From Streptomyces sp. ISL-100 (lineage in GTDB: Bacteria > Actinomycetota > Actinomycetes > Streptomycetales > Streptomycetaceae): a DNA stretch of 49,010 nucleotides. The position numbers and the translations under genes are program-made. Within the stretch, counting starts at the first letter, position 1. Every line of letters begins with the position of its first letter. The notes beneath the pieces were generated by a model. It was not told the origin of the DNA, made no database searches, and worked only from the letters and a program-made list of their open reading frames with translations. This document shows, one piece after another, positions 25,981 to 35,312 of this stretch. Location of the stretch: positions 1 through 49,010 of the forward strand of contig NZ_JAGGOK010000026.1 in the NCBI RefSeq assembly GCF_018614615.1. The letters are read 5' to 3'.

Positions 25981-26727
25981 ATGGGAGAGAACGTGCCGGT
26001 GCGCTGCCCGGCATGCCGTCGCCAGCACACCTTCACGCCGCCGGTCTTCCCGTGCGCGTGCGGGGAGCCGCTGGCGCCGCCGCTGTTGCGGGGGGCGACC
26101 CCGGAGCGGATCACGCACCGCACCTGGACCGACGCGTGGGTCACCGTCCGGTGCGAGGCGTGCGGGCGCCAGGACCAGTGGCCGCAGCCGGAGCTGGGAT
26201 GCGCCTGCGGGGTGGTGCTGCGCATTCCGGTACGTCCCGTGCCGCGCCCGGCGCCGCCGCCCTCGGCCGGTACCGCCGGCGGGACGCCCGCCTCGGCCAC
26301 CGGCTATCCGTTCCACATCCCGCTGCCGCCGACCGCGGCTCCCCCGCGTCCGAAGTTCCGCCCGATGACGATCAGGACCGGGCGCGACGCGGTGACCGCG
26401 GCGGCGCTCTACCTGAAGTGGCTCGGATTCCGCGACATCATGCAGTCCCCCGAGCGCCCCGCCTCCGGCATCGACCTGCGCGGGCCCGGCCTGGTCGCCC
26501 AGGTCGACCCGACCACCCGCCCCGCCGGCCTGCGCGACGTCGAGTGCCTGTGGCTCCACGGGCTCAGCGCGTCGGCGGTGAGCGTGTTCTTCTCGCTCGC
26601 CGGGTACGCCGACGACGCGCGGGCCCGCGCGGACGCCCTCGGGGTGCCGCTCTTCGTCATGGACCTCACGGGGACCCCCCAGCCGGTCAACCGCCCGGCG
26701 GACGAACTGGTCAGTGCGGGCGCGTAG
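25981..26727 (+). CDS. Zinc-ribbon protein with a restriction-endonuclease-like C-terminal domain
   Basis: 248 residues from the ATG at 25981. Two N-terminal ribbons are visible: [20 protein letters not shown] and [10 protein letters not shown]...CACG. A Pro/Ala linker is followed by [18 protein letters not shown] and [15 protein letters not shown], which match the Mrr-type nuclease pattern (helix, then GxD and an [EQ]xK strand). However, the final Lys of QxK is Asp here (QVD), so nuclease activity is doubtful. The protein is probably a nucleic-acid-binding relic or regulator. It is divergent from gcl. Confidence 0.55.
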   Translation: MGENVPVRCPACRRQHTFTPPVFPCACGEPLAPPLLRGATPERITHRTWTDAWVTVRCEACGRQDQWPQPELGCACGVVLRIPVRPVPRPAPPPSAGTAGGTPASATGYPFHIPLPPTAAPPRPKFRPMTIRTGRDAVTAAALYLKWLGFRDIMQSPERPASGIDLRGPGLVAQVDPTTRPAGLRDVECLWLHGLSASAVSVFFSLAGYADDARARADALGVPLFVMDLTGTPQPVNRPADELVSAGA

Positions 26728-26757
26728 GGGGCCCGGGCGCCTGCGGCGGGCTGTTTT

Positions 26758-26953
26758 CCCGACCCGCCCCTTCCCGAACCGGGGGCAGGCCCCCAGCCCC
26801 CCGGACGCCCTGCGGGCATGTCCTCAAACGCCGGACGGGTGAATATGCTGCCGCACCCCTCCAGCCTTTCCGGCGTTTGAGGAGCGGGGTCTGGGGCAGC
26901 GCCCCTCACGCGGCGGAGCCGCAAAGTGTCACAGCGGGAAGGGGCGGGTCGGG
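26758..26953. repeat. Nested inverted-repeat intergenic element
   Basis: Outer arms of 19 bp (26758-26776 with 26935-26953, perfect) enclose inner arms of 14 bp (26821-26834 with 26870-26883, TCCTCAAACGCCGG type). The inner arm resembles repeats frequently found between Streptomyces genes. The element may fold into one large cruciform or RNA structure and end transcription from 26727. Confidence 0.7.
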
Positions 26954-26997
26954 GAAAAGCCCCGCAGGGGCATCGCCCTCCGCGCGATACTCGCCCC

Positions 26998-27513
26998 ATG
27001 CGCATCCGTCCCGCCACGCTCGCGGAGCTCCCCGCACTCCAGGCAATCGAACGCGCCGCAGGCGAGCCGTTCCGCACGCTCGGCATGGCCGCGATCGCCG
27101 ACGACGACCCGCCGACCCTCGACGTGCTGGCCGGCTACCAGCGGGCCGGCCGCGCCTGGGTCGCCGCCGACCACGCCGACCACGACGACCGCCCCAGGGC
27201 GTACCTGCTCACCGATGTCGTGGACGCGGCGGCCCATATCGAGCAGGTCTCCGTCCACCCCTCGGCCGCCCGCCGCGGCACAGGCCGCGCCCTCATCGAC
27301 CACCTCACCAGGACGGCCGCGTCCGAGGGCCTCACCGCCCTCACCCTCACCACCTTCGCGAACGTCCCCTGGAACGCCCCGTACTACGCCCGGCTGGGCT
27401 TCCGGACACTCGCCGATGCCGAACTGACGGACGGCCTGCGGGAGATCAGGCGCGAGGAGGCGGCGCACGGCCTCGACCGCTGGCCGCGGGTCTGCATGCG
27501 GCGCGAACTGTGA
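26998..27513 (+). CDS. GNAT family N-acetyltransferase
   Basis: 171 residues from the ATG at 26998. Standard GNAT core: IRPATLAELPALQAIE at the start, then motif A with the acetyl-CoA loop VSVHPSAARRGTGRALID (~85-102), then NVPWNAPYYARLGFRTL (motif B). The substrate is unknown. It precedes the oxidoreductase gene by 14 bases and probably shares its transcript. Confidence 0.85.
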   Translation: MRIRPATLAELPALQAIERAAGEPFRTLGMAAIADDDPPTLDVLAGYQRAGRAWVAADHADHDDRPRAYLLTDVVDAAAHIEQVSVHPSAARRGTGRALIDHLTRTAASEGLTALTLTTFANVPWNAPYYARLGFRTLADAELTDGLREIRREEAAHGLDRWPRVCMRREL

Positions 27514-27527
27514 ACAGGGAGATCACG

Positions 27528-28517
27528 ATGGCCGCGAGCATGCGTGGGGTGGTCCTGACCGGACCGGGGCCGGTGGAGAACCTCCACCTGCGTGAACTGC
27601 CGATGCCACAGCCCCCGCCGGGCTGGGTCCGCATCGCGGTGCGGGCCTTCGGCCTGAACCGCTCGGAGTTGCACACCCGCCTCGGCCTCGCGCAAGGCGT
27701 CACCTTCCCGCGCGTACCGGGCATCGAGTGCGTGGGCACGATCGACGCGGATCCGGACGGCGAGTTCAGCGCCGGACAGCAGGTCGCCACGATGATGGGC
27801 AACATGGGCCGCACCTTCGACGGCGGCTACGCCGAGTACACGGTCGTGCCACGCGGCCAGGTGATCCCGTTCCGGTCGGAGCTGCCGTGGGAGGTCATCG
27901 GCGCGATACCCGAGACCCTGCAGACCGCGTACGGATCGCTCACCACCGGACTGGACCTGCGCCCCGGCCAGACGCTCCTCATCCGCGGCGGCACCTCTTC
28001 CACCGGCCTCGCCGCGGCGGCGCTCGCCAAGGACATGGGCGCCACCGTGCTGTCCACGACCAGGCAGGCCGGCCGCGCCAAGGCGCTCATCAAGCACGGT
28101 GTCGACCACGTCCTGGTCGACACCGGTCGTATCGCGGACGAGGTACGGGAAATCGTCCTCGCCGGAGTGGACGCCGCGATCGAACTCGTCGGCACCCCCA
28201 CGCTCCCCGACACCCTCGCGGCCACCCGCGTCCACGGCACGGTCTGCTTCACCGGAATGCTGTCCAACGAATGGACGGTGCCGGACTTCTACCCGATCGG
28301 CTATCTGCCCAACGGCGTCCGCCTGACCGGCTACGGCGGCGAGTCCGCCGACCTGCCCGCCGCCGTACTGCAGGACTGCCTCGACAAGATCGCCGACGGG
28401 CGCCTCGCGCTCGGTGTGCCGCAGGTCTACCGGCTGGAGGACATCCGCGAGGCCCATGCCGACATGGAGCACAACCGCTCCGTCGGCAAACTCGTCGTGC
28501 GCGTCGACAGCCCTTAA
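27528..28517 (+). CDS. Zinc-independent MDR oxidoreductase (quinone oxidoreductase-like)
   Basis: 329 residues from the ATG at 27528 (AGGGAG upstream). A medium-chain dehydrogenase/reductase: an N-terminal GroES-like part ([34 protein letters not shown]) and an NADPH-binding Rossmann part ([31 protein letters not shown]). The catalytic-zinc Cys and the four-Cys structural loop are missing, so it belongs with quinone reductases. The stop shares bases TTAA with the stop of the convergent acyl-CoA synthetase gene. Confidence 0.85.
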   Translation: MAASMRGVVLTGPGPVENLHLRELPMPQPPPGWVRIAVRAFGLNRSELHTRLGLAQGVTFPRVPGIECVGTIDADPDGEFSAGQQVATMMGNMGRTFDGGYAEYTVVPRGQVIPFRSELPWEVIGAIPETLQTAYGSLTTGLDLRPGQTLLIRGGTSSTGLAAAALAKDMGATVLSTTRQAGRAKALIKHGVDHVLVDTGRIADEVREIVLAGVDAAIELVGTPTLPDTLAATRVHGTVCFTGMLSNEWTVPDFYPIGYLPNGVRLTGYGGESADLPAAVLQDCLDKIADGRLALGVPQVYRLEDIREAHADMEHNRSVGKLVVRVDSP

Positions 28518-30139
28518 GCCTGGTATCGCTCCCGCAGTTCGACCTTCCTGACCTTCCCGCTGACCGTCATCGGGAACGCGTCCATGATCTCCAGGCGGCG
28601 CGGGATCTTGTAGTGGGCGAGCTGGTCGCGGCAGTACGCGGTCAGCTCGCCCAGCGTCGGCGGATCACCGGCGTCCCGGGGGATGACGCAGGCCAGGATC
28701 TCCTCCCCGTACCGCGCGTCAGGGAGGCCGACCACCTGGACGTCGGAAATCTTGGGGTGGCTGTAGAGGAACTCCTCGATCTCCCGCGGATAGACGTTCT
28801 CGCCACCCCTGATGATCATGTCCTTGATGCGCCCGACAATCTGGACGTAGCCGTCCTCGCGGATCACCGCCAGGTCGCCCGTGTGCATCCAGCGGCCCGC
28901 GTCGATGACGTCCGCCGTCTTCCGCGGCTCGTCCCAGTAGCCGAGCATCACGCTGTAGCCCCGGGTACACAGCTCGCCGGCCTCGCCGCGCGGCAGCGTC
29001 ACCCCCGTCGCCGGGTCGACGACCTTGATCTCGACGTGCGGCATGACCCGGCCCACCGTGCCCGTACGGCGCTCCAGGTCGTCGTCGCGGCGGGTCTGGG
29101 TGGAGACCGGTGAGGTCTCCGTCATGCCGTAGCAGATGGACACCTCGGCCATGTGCATCTCGGCGACCACCCGCTTCATCACCTCCACCGGGCAGGGCGA
29201 GCCCGCCATGATGCCGGTGCGCAGGGAGGACAGGTCGTACGCCGGGAAGTCCGGCAGCCCCAGCTCGGCGATGAACATCGTCGGGACGCCGTAGAGCGAC
29301 GTACAGCGCTCCTCCTGTACGGCCCGGAGGGTGGCGGCCGGGTCGAAGGACGGGGCCGGGACGACGATGCAGGCGCCGTGCGAGGTGGCCGCCAGGTTGC
29401 CCATGACCATGCCGAAGCAGTGGTAGAAGGGCACGGGCAGGCAGATGCGGTCCTGATCGGTGTAGCCGACCATCTCGCCCACGAAGTAGCCGTTGTTGAG
29501 GATGTTGTGGTGGGAGAGGGTGGCACCCTTCGGGAAGCCGGTCGTGCCGGAGGTGTACTGGATGTTGACCGGATCGTCGCAGGACAACTCCGCCTCACGG
29601 GCGTCCAGTTGCTCGTCCGTGACCACCCGCACCGCATCGAGCAGCACGTCCCACGAACAGTCGTCGATGAAGTAGACGGCCCGCAGCGCCGGGCAGTCCG
29701 GCCGCACCTGGTCGACCAGCGCGCGGTAGTCGCTCGTCCTGTGGGACTGTGAGGCGAACAGGACCGAGATCCCCGCCTGCTTGAGTACGTACGCCAGCTC
29801 GTGCGCCCGGTACGCAGGATTGATGTTCACCATGATCGCGCCGATCCGGGCGGTGGCGTACTGCACCAGCACCCACTCAGCGCAGTTCACCGCCCAGATC
29901 CCGACGCGGTCGCCCTTGGCGACCCCCGTCCCGAGCAGCCCGCGCGCCAACTGGTCGACGGCGTCACCGAATTCGGCGTACGTCCAGCGGGTTCCCGCCG
30001 CGACATCGACGAGCGCCTCCCGCTCCGGGTACGCCGCGATGGCCCGGTCGAGATTCTGGCCAATGGTGTCGCCGAGGAGCGGCACGGAGCCGGTGCCGTG
30101 GGTGTAGGAGTTCTGGTTCGGGTTCGGGTTCGGGCTCAT
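28514..30139 (-). CDS. Long/medium-chain acyl-CoA synthetase (FadD-like)
   Basis: 541 residues, full length for the AMP-forming ligases. P-loop [16 protein letters not shown] (~185-200), [10 protein letters not shown], the hinge [26 protein letters not shown], and the C-terminal catalytic Lys region [14 protein letters not shown] are all intact. The protein begins with a low-complexity PNPNPNQNS stretch. Its ATG overlaps the stop of the disrupted synthetase gene (ATGA), so originally the two were one operon and translationally coupled; the ICE insertion now places the integrase transcript upstream. Confidence 0.9.
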   Translation of the reverse strand: MSPNPNPNQNSYTHGTGSVPLLGDTIGQNLDRAIAAYPEREALVDVAAGTRWTYAEFGDAVDQLARGLLGTGVAKGDRVGIWAVNCAEWVLVQYATARIGAIMVNINPAYRAHELAYVLKQAGISVLFASQSHRTSDYRALVDQVRPDCPALRAVYFIDDCSWDVLLDAVRVVTDEQLDAREAELSCDDPVNIQYTSGTTGFPKGATLSHHNILNNGYFVGEMVGYTDQDRICLPVPFYHCFGMVMGNLAATSHGACIVVPAPSFDPAATLRAVQEERCTSLYGVPTMFIAELGLPDFPAYDLSSLRTGIMAGSPCPVEVMKRVVAEMHMAEVSICYGMTETSPVSTQTRRDDDLERRTGTVGRVMPHVEIKVVDPATGVTLPRGEAGELCTRGYSVMLGYWDEPRKTADVIDAGRWMHTGDLAVIREDGYVQIVGRIKDMIIRGGENVYPREIEEFLYSHPKISDVQVVGLPDARYGEEILACVIPRDAGDPPTLGELTAYCRDQLAHYKIPRRLEIMDAFPMTVSGKVRKVELRERYQA

Positions 30140-30483
30140 CGCAGGTCCCCCTCGTCGTACTCCGCCGACGAGCCCTTCGCCGTACGCTCACGCAGCTCGA
30201 TCCGGCGGATCTTGCCGGACACCGTCTTCGGCAGCTCGCCGAACTCGATCCGCCGGATCCGCTGGTACGGCGCGAGCACCGACCGCGAGTGCGCGAAGAG
30301 CACCTTGGCCGTGTCGGGGCCCGGCTCCCACCCCTCCGCGAGTACGACGTACGCCTTCGGCACGGCCAGCCGCAGCGGGTCGGGCGCGGGCACGACCGCC
30401 GCCTCGGCCACCGCCTCGTGCTCGAGCAGCGCGCTCTCCAGCTCGAACGGCGAGATCTTGTAGTCGGAGGCCTTGAATACGTC
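30136..30483 (-). pseudogene. C-terminal fragment of an acyl-CoA synthetase cut by the ICE
   Basis: The last ~115 codons of a second AMP-forming synthetase: [22 protein letters not shown] then [16 protein letters not shown] with the catalytic Lys. Family members carry this block after a GRxDD hinge and ~430 upstream residues, which are not here. It stays in frame with the integrase gene. The rest of the gene should lie beyond the far end of the element, outside the window. Confidence 0.85.
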
Positions 30484-32421
30484 GCCGCTGTCAGGGGACG
30501 GATCTTGGCTTAGGAACAACCGGGGATCAACCCGTCCGTGCACCTCAAGGGGCGGGAGCGTCACCCCGCCTTCTGGGAGCAACTCCCCCGGCACGTCGAT
30601 CAGCGCGTCCATGAGCTGCTCCCAGAAGCCCGTCTTCAGCCACCGCTGCCAAACACTGGCAAGGTTGCCGCCCGGAAGCGGCAGCTCGCTCCAGGCACAA
30701 CCCTCACGCGCCTTGTGCAGCATGGCGTCCAGCATGCCCCAGGGGTCCTTGGGGCGCCTACCCTTGCGCCCCGTGAAGATGGGCTCAACCTTCGCCCAGG
30801 CGTCGTCCGTCAGAACGGGAACACGGCGCTCACGCTTACGGAACCACGCGCTGATCCCGTCATCGCACCGGGCCTTCCGCGGAATCTCCCCCAGGATGGT
30901 GACCTGAACCTCCAGGAGGTCCAGAGCATCCGCCTGTTGGCGCGAATCCAGCCCGCGTAGCCGGTGACGAGCCAGTTGAACCAAGCCCTGAAGATCGCGG
31001 CTTCGCTGCACGGCATGTTCGGATTCCTGCTGCCACAGCTTGGCGTCTTCCAGGAGCTCAACGGTTTTCTCCCGCTCCTTGGCCAGTGTGAAGACTGCCT
31101 GCTCGATGGCGGCCTTGGCGTCACATTGCTTGGCAGCCACGACAACAGCCGCCGAAATGGCGGCGTCATGGGCAGCCACTTGCTTTTCCAGGCCGGCGAT
31201 CCGAGTGGCATAATCCACGCGGCCCGACTGACTGAAATCGATCCAGTCCTCTGCCATGACCATCAGACGATCGGGGTCCTCCAGAAGCGCACAGACCTCG
31301 TCCCAGACCCTCTTCTCCAGCGCATCAGCGTTGATCTGAGCACAGTCGCATCGTGGCGCCCCTGCATATCCCTGCCCCTTGCCCGAGCAGCGGTAGGCCC
31401 GTCCGCCGTCCCTGCCGATGCGACTGGTACCGGTGTAGTACTTGCCGCACGCCCCCACGATGCGTTGGCTGAGTGGGTGAACGGCAGCCTCCGGGATGGA
31501 CTCGCGCGCAACGGTGGGCTTACGAGCAGTGCGGGCCAACGCGGCGTTGAGGCGCCTCAGTTCCTCCTTCGTGAACAGCGGCGGCAGCTCGATGATGACT
31601 GTTTCGCCATATAGCGGCTTTCCTGCGGAATCCAATCGTGTGCCACGTCGGCCACTGTTGCTGGCGGGATCCCTGTGGACCCGGATTGCTTCTTGAACCG
31701 CGCGGCCGGTCAAAATGTGCCGCAGCGATCCGCGGGGCCAGTACTCCTTCGTCGGACCAGGGATTCCCTGCCGATTGAATTCGTCTTCTACCGCGTGAGG
31801 AGCCATTTCGTCTTCGACAATGTGCTTCCATGCCTGACGAAGCAGGGCCGCCGCATGCTCATTGTCGAGGGCAATCCGGCTCTTGCCGCGCTGTCCCTTG
31901 TCCTCGATACGCCAGCCGTACGGGGCAACACCGCCGGGATGGCCCCCCTCTTCGGCCTTCTCTTGAACGCCTCCCTGAGTTCGCTCACGGATGAGTTCGC
32001 GCTCTTCTTCGGCATAGTCCGCATCCTTGCGCATCTGGGAACGGCCGACGGCCGTGGTGTTGTCGTAGTCCTTCTTGACGACGGCAACGTAGACGCCGAG
32101 ATCTTCGAGTTCCCAGACCCACTTCCAGAAGGCGCGACCGGTGCGGCCAATACCACGCCCCTCGTTGACCACCACCATGTCGAAGGGACGGGGCGTTCTC
32201 CTGGCATCCTCCATCAGGCGCCTCAGATCAGGACGCTCGTGGGCCTCCAGACTTCCGCTGACCTCGTCAGCGTATGTATCGACGTGGGTCCAGCCCTTCT
32301 TCTCGATGTACTTGACGGTCCTCTTGCCGGTGTAAGCGATGCCGTAACCCTTGGCCTGCTCCTCGGTGGACACCCGGAGGTAGTCGACAGCACGCAATGC
32401 GGGCGTGAGAGTGTGGGTCAT
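30136..32421 (-). CDS. Large serine integrase, fused in frame to a transposase-like domain and the host synthetase tail
   Basis: 761 residues from the ATG at 32421 (GAAGGGGACTGAC upstream). N-terminal resolvase domain: [11 protein letters not shown] with the nucleophile Ser, then [13 protein letters not shown]. Recombinase domain ~160-300. A zinc-ribbon-like part (ACGKYYTG...CSGKG...CDC) lacks one Cys of the usual four. A coiled-coil stretch (~410-500) follows. Residues ~533-605 resemble the N-terminal domain of IS5-type transposases ([36 protein letters not shown]). Beyond ~647 the frame is host synthetase, so the stop codon is supplied by the host gene. The integrase catalyses attP x attB recombination. 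Confidence 0.85.
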   Translation of the reverse strand: MTHTLTPALRAVDYLRVSTEEQAKGYGIAYTGKRTVKYIEKKGWTHVDTYADEVSGSLEAHERPDLRRLMEDARRTPRPFDMVVVNEGRGIGRTGRAFWKWVWELEDLGVYVAVVKKDYDNTTAVGRSQMRKDADYAEEERELIRERTQGGVQEKAEEGGHPGGVAPYGWRIEDKGQRGKSRIALDNEHAAALLRQAWKHIVEDEMAPHAVEDEFNRQGIPGPTKEYWPRGSLRHILTGRAVQEAIRVHRDPASNSGRRGTRLDSAGKPLYGETVIIELPPLFTKEELRRLNAALARTARKPTVARESIPEAAVHPLSQRIVGACGKYYTGTSRIGRDGGRAYRCSGKGQGYAGAPRCDCAQINADALEKRVWDEVCALLEDPDRLMVMAEDWIDFSQSGRVDYATRIAGLEKQVAAHDAAISAAVVVAAKQCDAKAAIEQAVFTLAKEREKTVELLEDAKLWQQESEHAVQRSRDLQGLVQLARHRLRGLDSRQQADALDLLEVQVTILGEIPRKARCDDGISAWFRKRERRVPVLTDDAWAKVEPIFTGRKGRRPKDPWGMLDAMLHKAREGCAWSELPLPGGNLASVWQRWLKTGFWEQLMDALIDVPGELLPEGGVTLPPLEVHGRVDPRLFLSQDPSPDSGDVFKASDYKISPFELESALLEHEAVAEAAVVPAPDPLRLAVPKAYVVLAEGWEPGPDTAKVLFAHSRSVLAPYQRIRRIEFGELPKTVSGKIRRIELRERTAKGSSAEYDEGDLR
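30470..30495. other. Attachment junction (attL) of the integrated element
   Basis: At 30475-30485 (minus-strand codons Asp-Val-Phe-Lys) similarity changes abruptly from host synthetase (DVFKASDYK) to integrase tail (DPSPDSG). The exact core cannot be fixed without the other end or an empty site. The target is a protein-coding gene, not a tRNA gene. Confidence 0.7.
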
Positions 32422-32515
32422 GTCAGTCCCCTTCGCGACTGGCCAGGCAGCCCATGGCTGCCCGGACCCCGGGCGTGTTTGCTGCACCCCCGGGGTCATC
32501 CATGCAGCGGGCAGC

Positions 32516-33082
32516 TTACGGGGACGGACGCCCAGAGCGGGAGCTGAACAGTAGGTTCAGCAAACGGCGGTAGGTATCTCGGTCATGCTCTTCATTGATC
32601 GCCCAGATCACGTGCACAGTGGGATTTGATAGCCTCCCGAATTGCATTTCGATCCAAGCAGAGGCTTCTTCCTCCGGTAGCGCATCTCCGCTCTGCGCGG
32701 CTCCGTCCTCGACTGCCTTGCCCTGACGCTCGCCCAGCGGTCGGGCATGCCGGGTCCTGCGTGCTGGTGTCCTCGGGAGGCGGGGTCGGCAGCGATGGTG
32801 AGCCTCAAGTTGACGGCCAGATGTCGCCGGGCTGTCACACGGCCGTTCCGGCAGTCGCGCAAAGCCGCAGCGTTCATTGCCAGGGGACGGACTACCTTGT
32901 CGTCCGTCAAACCCCGAATCTGCCGGACCCTGCCCAGTGCTCTCCTCCGCTCGGCATAGCCCGGCCGAGCGTCTCAACACCCGATCCGCAGCCGACAGTG
33001 CGTCAACACAAGTCGGCTCAGGGGAATCTGATGGACCGCAAACCTCAGCGGTGGTGTCCTTGCGTGGAGACGGGCTCATCAT
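32516..33082 (-). pseudogene. Hypothetical small ICE gene with two compensating frameshifts
   Basis: The ATG at 33082 overlaps the stop of the C5 methyltransferase gene (ATGA), which supports a real gene. In the start frame protein-like sequence runs to about 32930; then the neighbouring frame is more convincing (LTDDKVVRPLAMNAAALRD, VTARRHLAVNLRLTIAAD) until about 32740. The start frame then resumes with EEEASAWIEMQFGRLSNP and VIWAINEEHDRDTYRRLLNL. The simplest reading is one gene of about 185 codons with two opposite single-base shifts. No family is recognised. Confidence 0.4.
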
Positions 33083-34329
33083 GCGCCCTCCATTGACCTG
33101 CCGCCCGGCTGTAGCGAGCAGCGCGGCGGACAGCTGTCGGTCAGCAGGAGGTCCAGGGCCAGTGCAGCTTGCTGGGGGACGACGCTATTGCCGAGGAGAT
33201 GAAGCTGGGCAGCGCGGGTGAGGCCCTCGATGGCGGTGACCCACCCGGACGGAAGACCCATCATCCACTCGACAAACTCGGCGGACAGTCTTCGTGTGCC
33301 GGGGACGGTGGGCGGCGGGGCGGGGCGTCCGGTGGCGTCTTCCCACCGTCGGATGGCGGGGAGATAATCGCCCCACCAGAGGGCAGGTGAGTGACGGCGG
33401 TCCGCAGATTCATGCCGCCTTGACGCTTCGGCGTCGTGCCCGCGCCTCCCCTGGCGTCGGCCGAGGTCGGGGTAGGCAGAAGCCGTCTGGCCTCCTCGTC
33501 CGCAGACGTGCCCGGCCGGGTGAGGGCCGCTGCGGTGGAGGCAAGGGTGAGGCCGCCGTTGCGGTAGCGCTGGTTCGGTGAGCCCTTGGCGCCGTCGCTG
33601 GCTCTCGGGGTGGGGAGCAGGTGCTCGATCTCGTCGGCCAGGGTGGGGCCGTGTCCGCCCGCTTTGCGTTTGTCCGGGTGCTGGGAGCCGCCGTTGCTGC
33701 CGAGGTTCGCCGTCGTCGTCTTCAACAGGGTCAGCGGGACTCGGGGTCGCCGGCCAGGCTGTGAGGAAGACCCTTTCTCGGCGGTGCGGGGCTCCGACGT
33801 CGCTGGCGCGTACGCACGTCCAGCAAGCGTCGTACCCGAGGTCGGCCAGGTCCGCGAGTAGCACGCCGAGTGCCCGCAGCCGGGGATGGTCTGCTCGGTC
33901 TCCCAGACACTTCGGGCAGGGTTCCACGTCGCGAAGGGGAGGGATTCCGGCTCGGGTGGAGAGGATTCCTCGGACATTCTCGATCACCACCAAGTGGAGT
34001 CTTAGGGTGCCGACGGCAGTGACGATGTGGTGCCACAGACCGGAGCGGGTGCCGGGGACGAGGCCGGTGCGGGTACCGACGACGGAGAGGTCCTGGCAGG
34101 GGAAGCCGGCCGTAAGGACACAGACCGGCTCGACGCGCTGCCAATTGATCTCGCGAATGTCACCGTGGTTCGGGACGCCGGGCCAGTGCCGGGACAGGAC
34201 CTGGACGGCGCGGGGATCGGTATCGGCGTGCCAGACAACCCTTCCGCCCAAAGCCGCCTGGGCCCCGAGGTCGAGGCCGCCGATGCCGGAGCACAGACTG
34301 CCGATCGTCAGGGAGTCACTGGCCTCCAT
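33079..34329 (-). CDS. C5-cytosine DNA methyltransferase, middle part frameshifted
   Basis: 416 codons from the ATG at 34329. Motif I GSLCSGIGGLDLG, motif IV GFPCQDLS with the catalytic Cys, motif VI ENVRG and motif VIII RRERVFL lie in the first 160 residues, and motif IX/X LLGNSVVPQQAALAL near the end. Between about 33745 and 33370 the annotated frame gives Arg/Pro-rich sequence, while the next frame reads LTLLKTTTANLGSNGGSQ and HGPTLADEIEHLLPTP, typical of phage/ICE C5 enzymes. Two compensating shifts would restore it. It is probably for self-protection or anti-restriction; no endonuclease gene is beside it. Confidence 0.75.
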   Translation of the reverse strand: MEASDSLTIGSLCSGIGGLDLGAQAALGGRVVWHADTDPRAVQVLSRHWPGVPNHGDIREINWQRVEPVCVLTAGFPCQDLSVVGTRTGLVPGTRSGLWHHIVTAVGTLRLHLVVIENVRGILSTRAGIPPLRDVEPCPKCLGDRADHPRLRALGVLLADLADLGYDACWTCVRASDVGAPHRRERVFLTAWPATPSPADPVEDDDGEPRQQRRLPAPGQTQSGRTRPHPGRRDRAPAPHPESQRRRQGLTEPALPQRRPHPCLHRSGPHPAGHVCGRGGQTASAYPDLGRRQGRRGHDAEASRRHESADRRHSPALWWGDYLPAIRRWEDATGRPAPPPTVPGTRRLSAEFVEWMMGLPSGWVTAIEGLTRAAQLHLLGNSVVPQQAALALDLLLTDSCPPRCSLQPGGRSMEGA

Positions 34330-35302
34330 GGGCGACCTTCGGTGCACAGGTGCGGGAGCGGAAGTTGGCGGGGGTCGCGGGCTTGCGCGAGGACCGGGTC
34401 GCGCAGCGTCGTTCGCCATTGGTCTCGGTACTGCTCCCGGGCCTCGCGGCCGGGGGCATCTCGGGGCGTACGGCCACGAGCGCGTCCTCATGCGCGATCA
34501 AGGCGAGGGGGAGACCGGTGCGGCGGGCGTCGCCGACGTTCTTCATCTGGAAGAAGGAGGGGCGGGGGATGAGGCGGCCGTCGCGAATGCCGGCGAGGAG
34601 GGCGATGTTGCGCTCGACGGGGATCAGGCCCGCGTTCTCGGCGGCAGCCAAGGCGGCGGAGGGGAGGTCGATGAGTTCGCCGCGTTCGCGCCAGGGGCGG
34701 GTGGTGATCACGGCGTGGCCGCCGGGGCGCAGCAGGTGGCGGCACTGGGTGAGGATGTCGGTGAAGCCTTCGAGGAGGGCGTCGAGGCCGACGTGGGCGA
34801 GGTTGTGGCGGTCGGTGCTGTAGCGGTAGTCGCGTTTGGTGACGCCGCGTTCGCCGGACTCGCGGGTGGAGCGGACCTGGCCGTGCACCGAGGGTCCGTA
34901 CGGCGGTGAGGTGACGATCAGATCGACGGTGCCGTGGAAGTGGGCGGGGATGTGGGAGACGAGCTGGCGGGCGTCGCCGCAGAACACCGCCGCTCCCCCG
35001 CTGGCGCCCTGGCTGTCGGCGTGGCGGAGGTTGGCTTCGGCGAGGTGGGCCCACTGCGGTTCGTACTCGCAGCCCAGCGCGTAACGGCCCAGGTGTACGG
35101 CCTCGACGAGCGTGGTGCCGATGCCGCACATCGGGTCCAGGACCAGGCCGCCCGCCTGCGTGTACGTCTGGATGGCGTGGCGGGCGATGGCCGGGAGCAT
35201 CTTGGCGGGGTGCGCGGCCGAGCCCTTCACGTACCGGTCGGCGCGCTGGGCGGGGCCCGAGGTGGGGGCGGTGTTCCACACCGACAGGGGTCGGGTGTTC
35301 AT
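34316..35302 (-). CDS. Amino-type (N4-cytosine/N6-adenine) DNA methyltransferase
   Basis: 328 residues from the ATG at 35302. DLIVTSPPYGPSVHGQ carries the catalytic TSPPY, and LVLDPMCGIGTTLVEAVHLGR is the SAM-binding motif; TSPPY follows the SAM loop in the chain. It overlaps the C5 gene by 14 bases. The C-terminal ~40 residues are low complexity. Target sequence unknown; it may modify the element's DNA for entry into new hosts. Confidence 0.85.
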   Translation of the reverse strand: MNTRPLSVWNTAPTSGPAQRADRYVKGSAAHPAKMLPAIARHAIQTYTQAGGLVLDPMCGIGTTLVEAVHLGRYALGCEYEPQWAHLAEANLRHADSQGASGGAAVFCGDARQLVSHIPAHFHGTVDLIVTSPPYGPSVHGQVRSTRESGERGVTKRDYRYSTDRHNLAHVGLDALLEGFTDILTQCRHLLRPGGHAVITTRPWRERGELIDLPSAALAAAENAGLIPVERNIALLAGIRDGRLIPRPSFFQMKNVGDARRTGLPLALIAHEDALVAVRPEMPPAARPGSSTETNGERRCATRSSRKPATPANFRSRTCAPKVAHGGQ

Positions 35303-35312
35303 GGTGGGCTCC

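Noticed and set aside
30470..30495. tRNA-gene attachment site for the ICE
   Set aside because: No tRNA structure is present; the flank is clearly acyl-CoA synthetase coding sequence.
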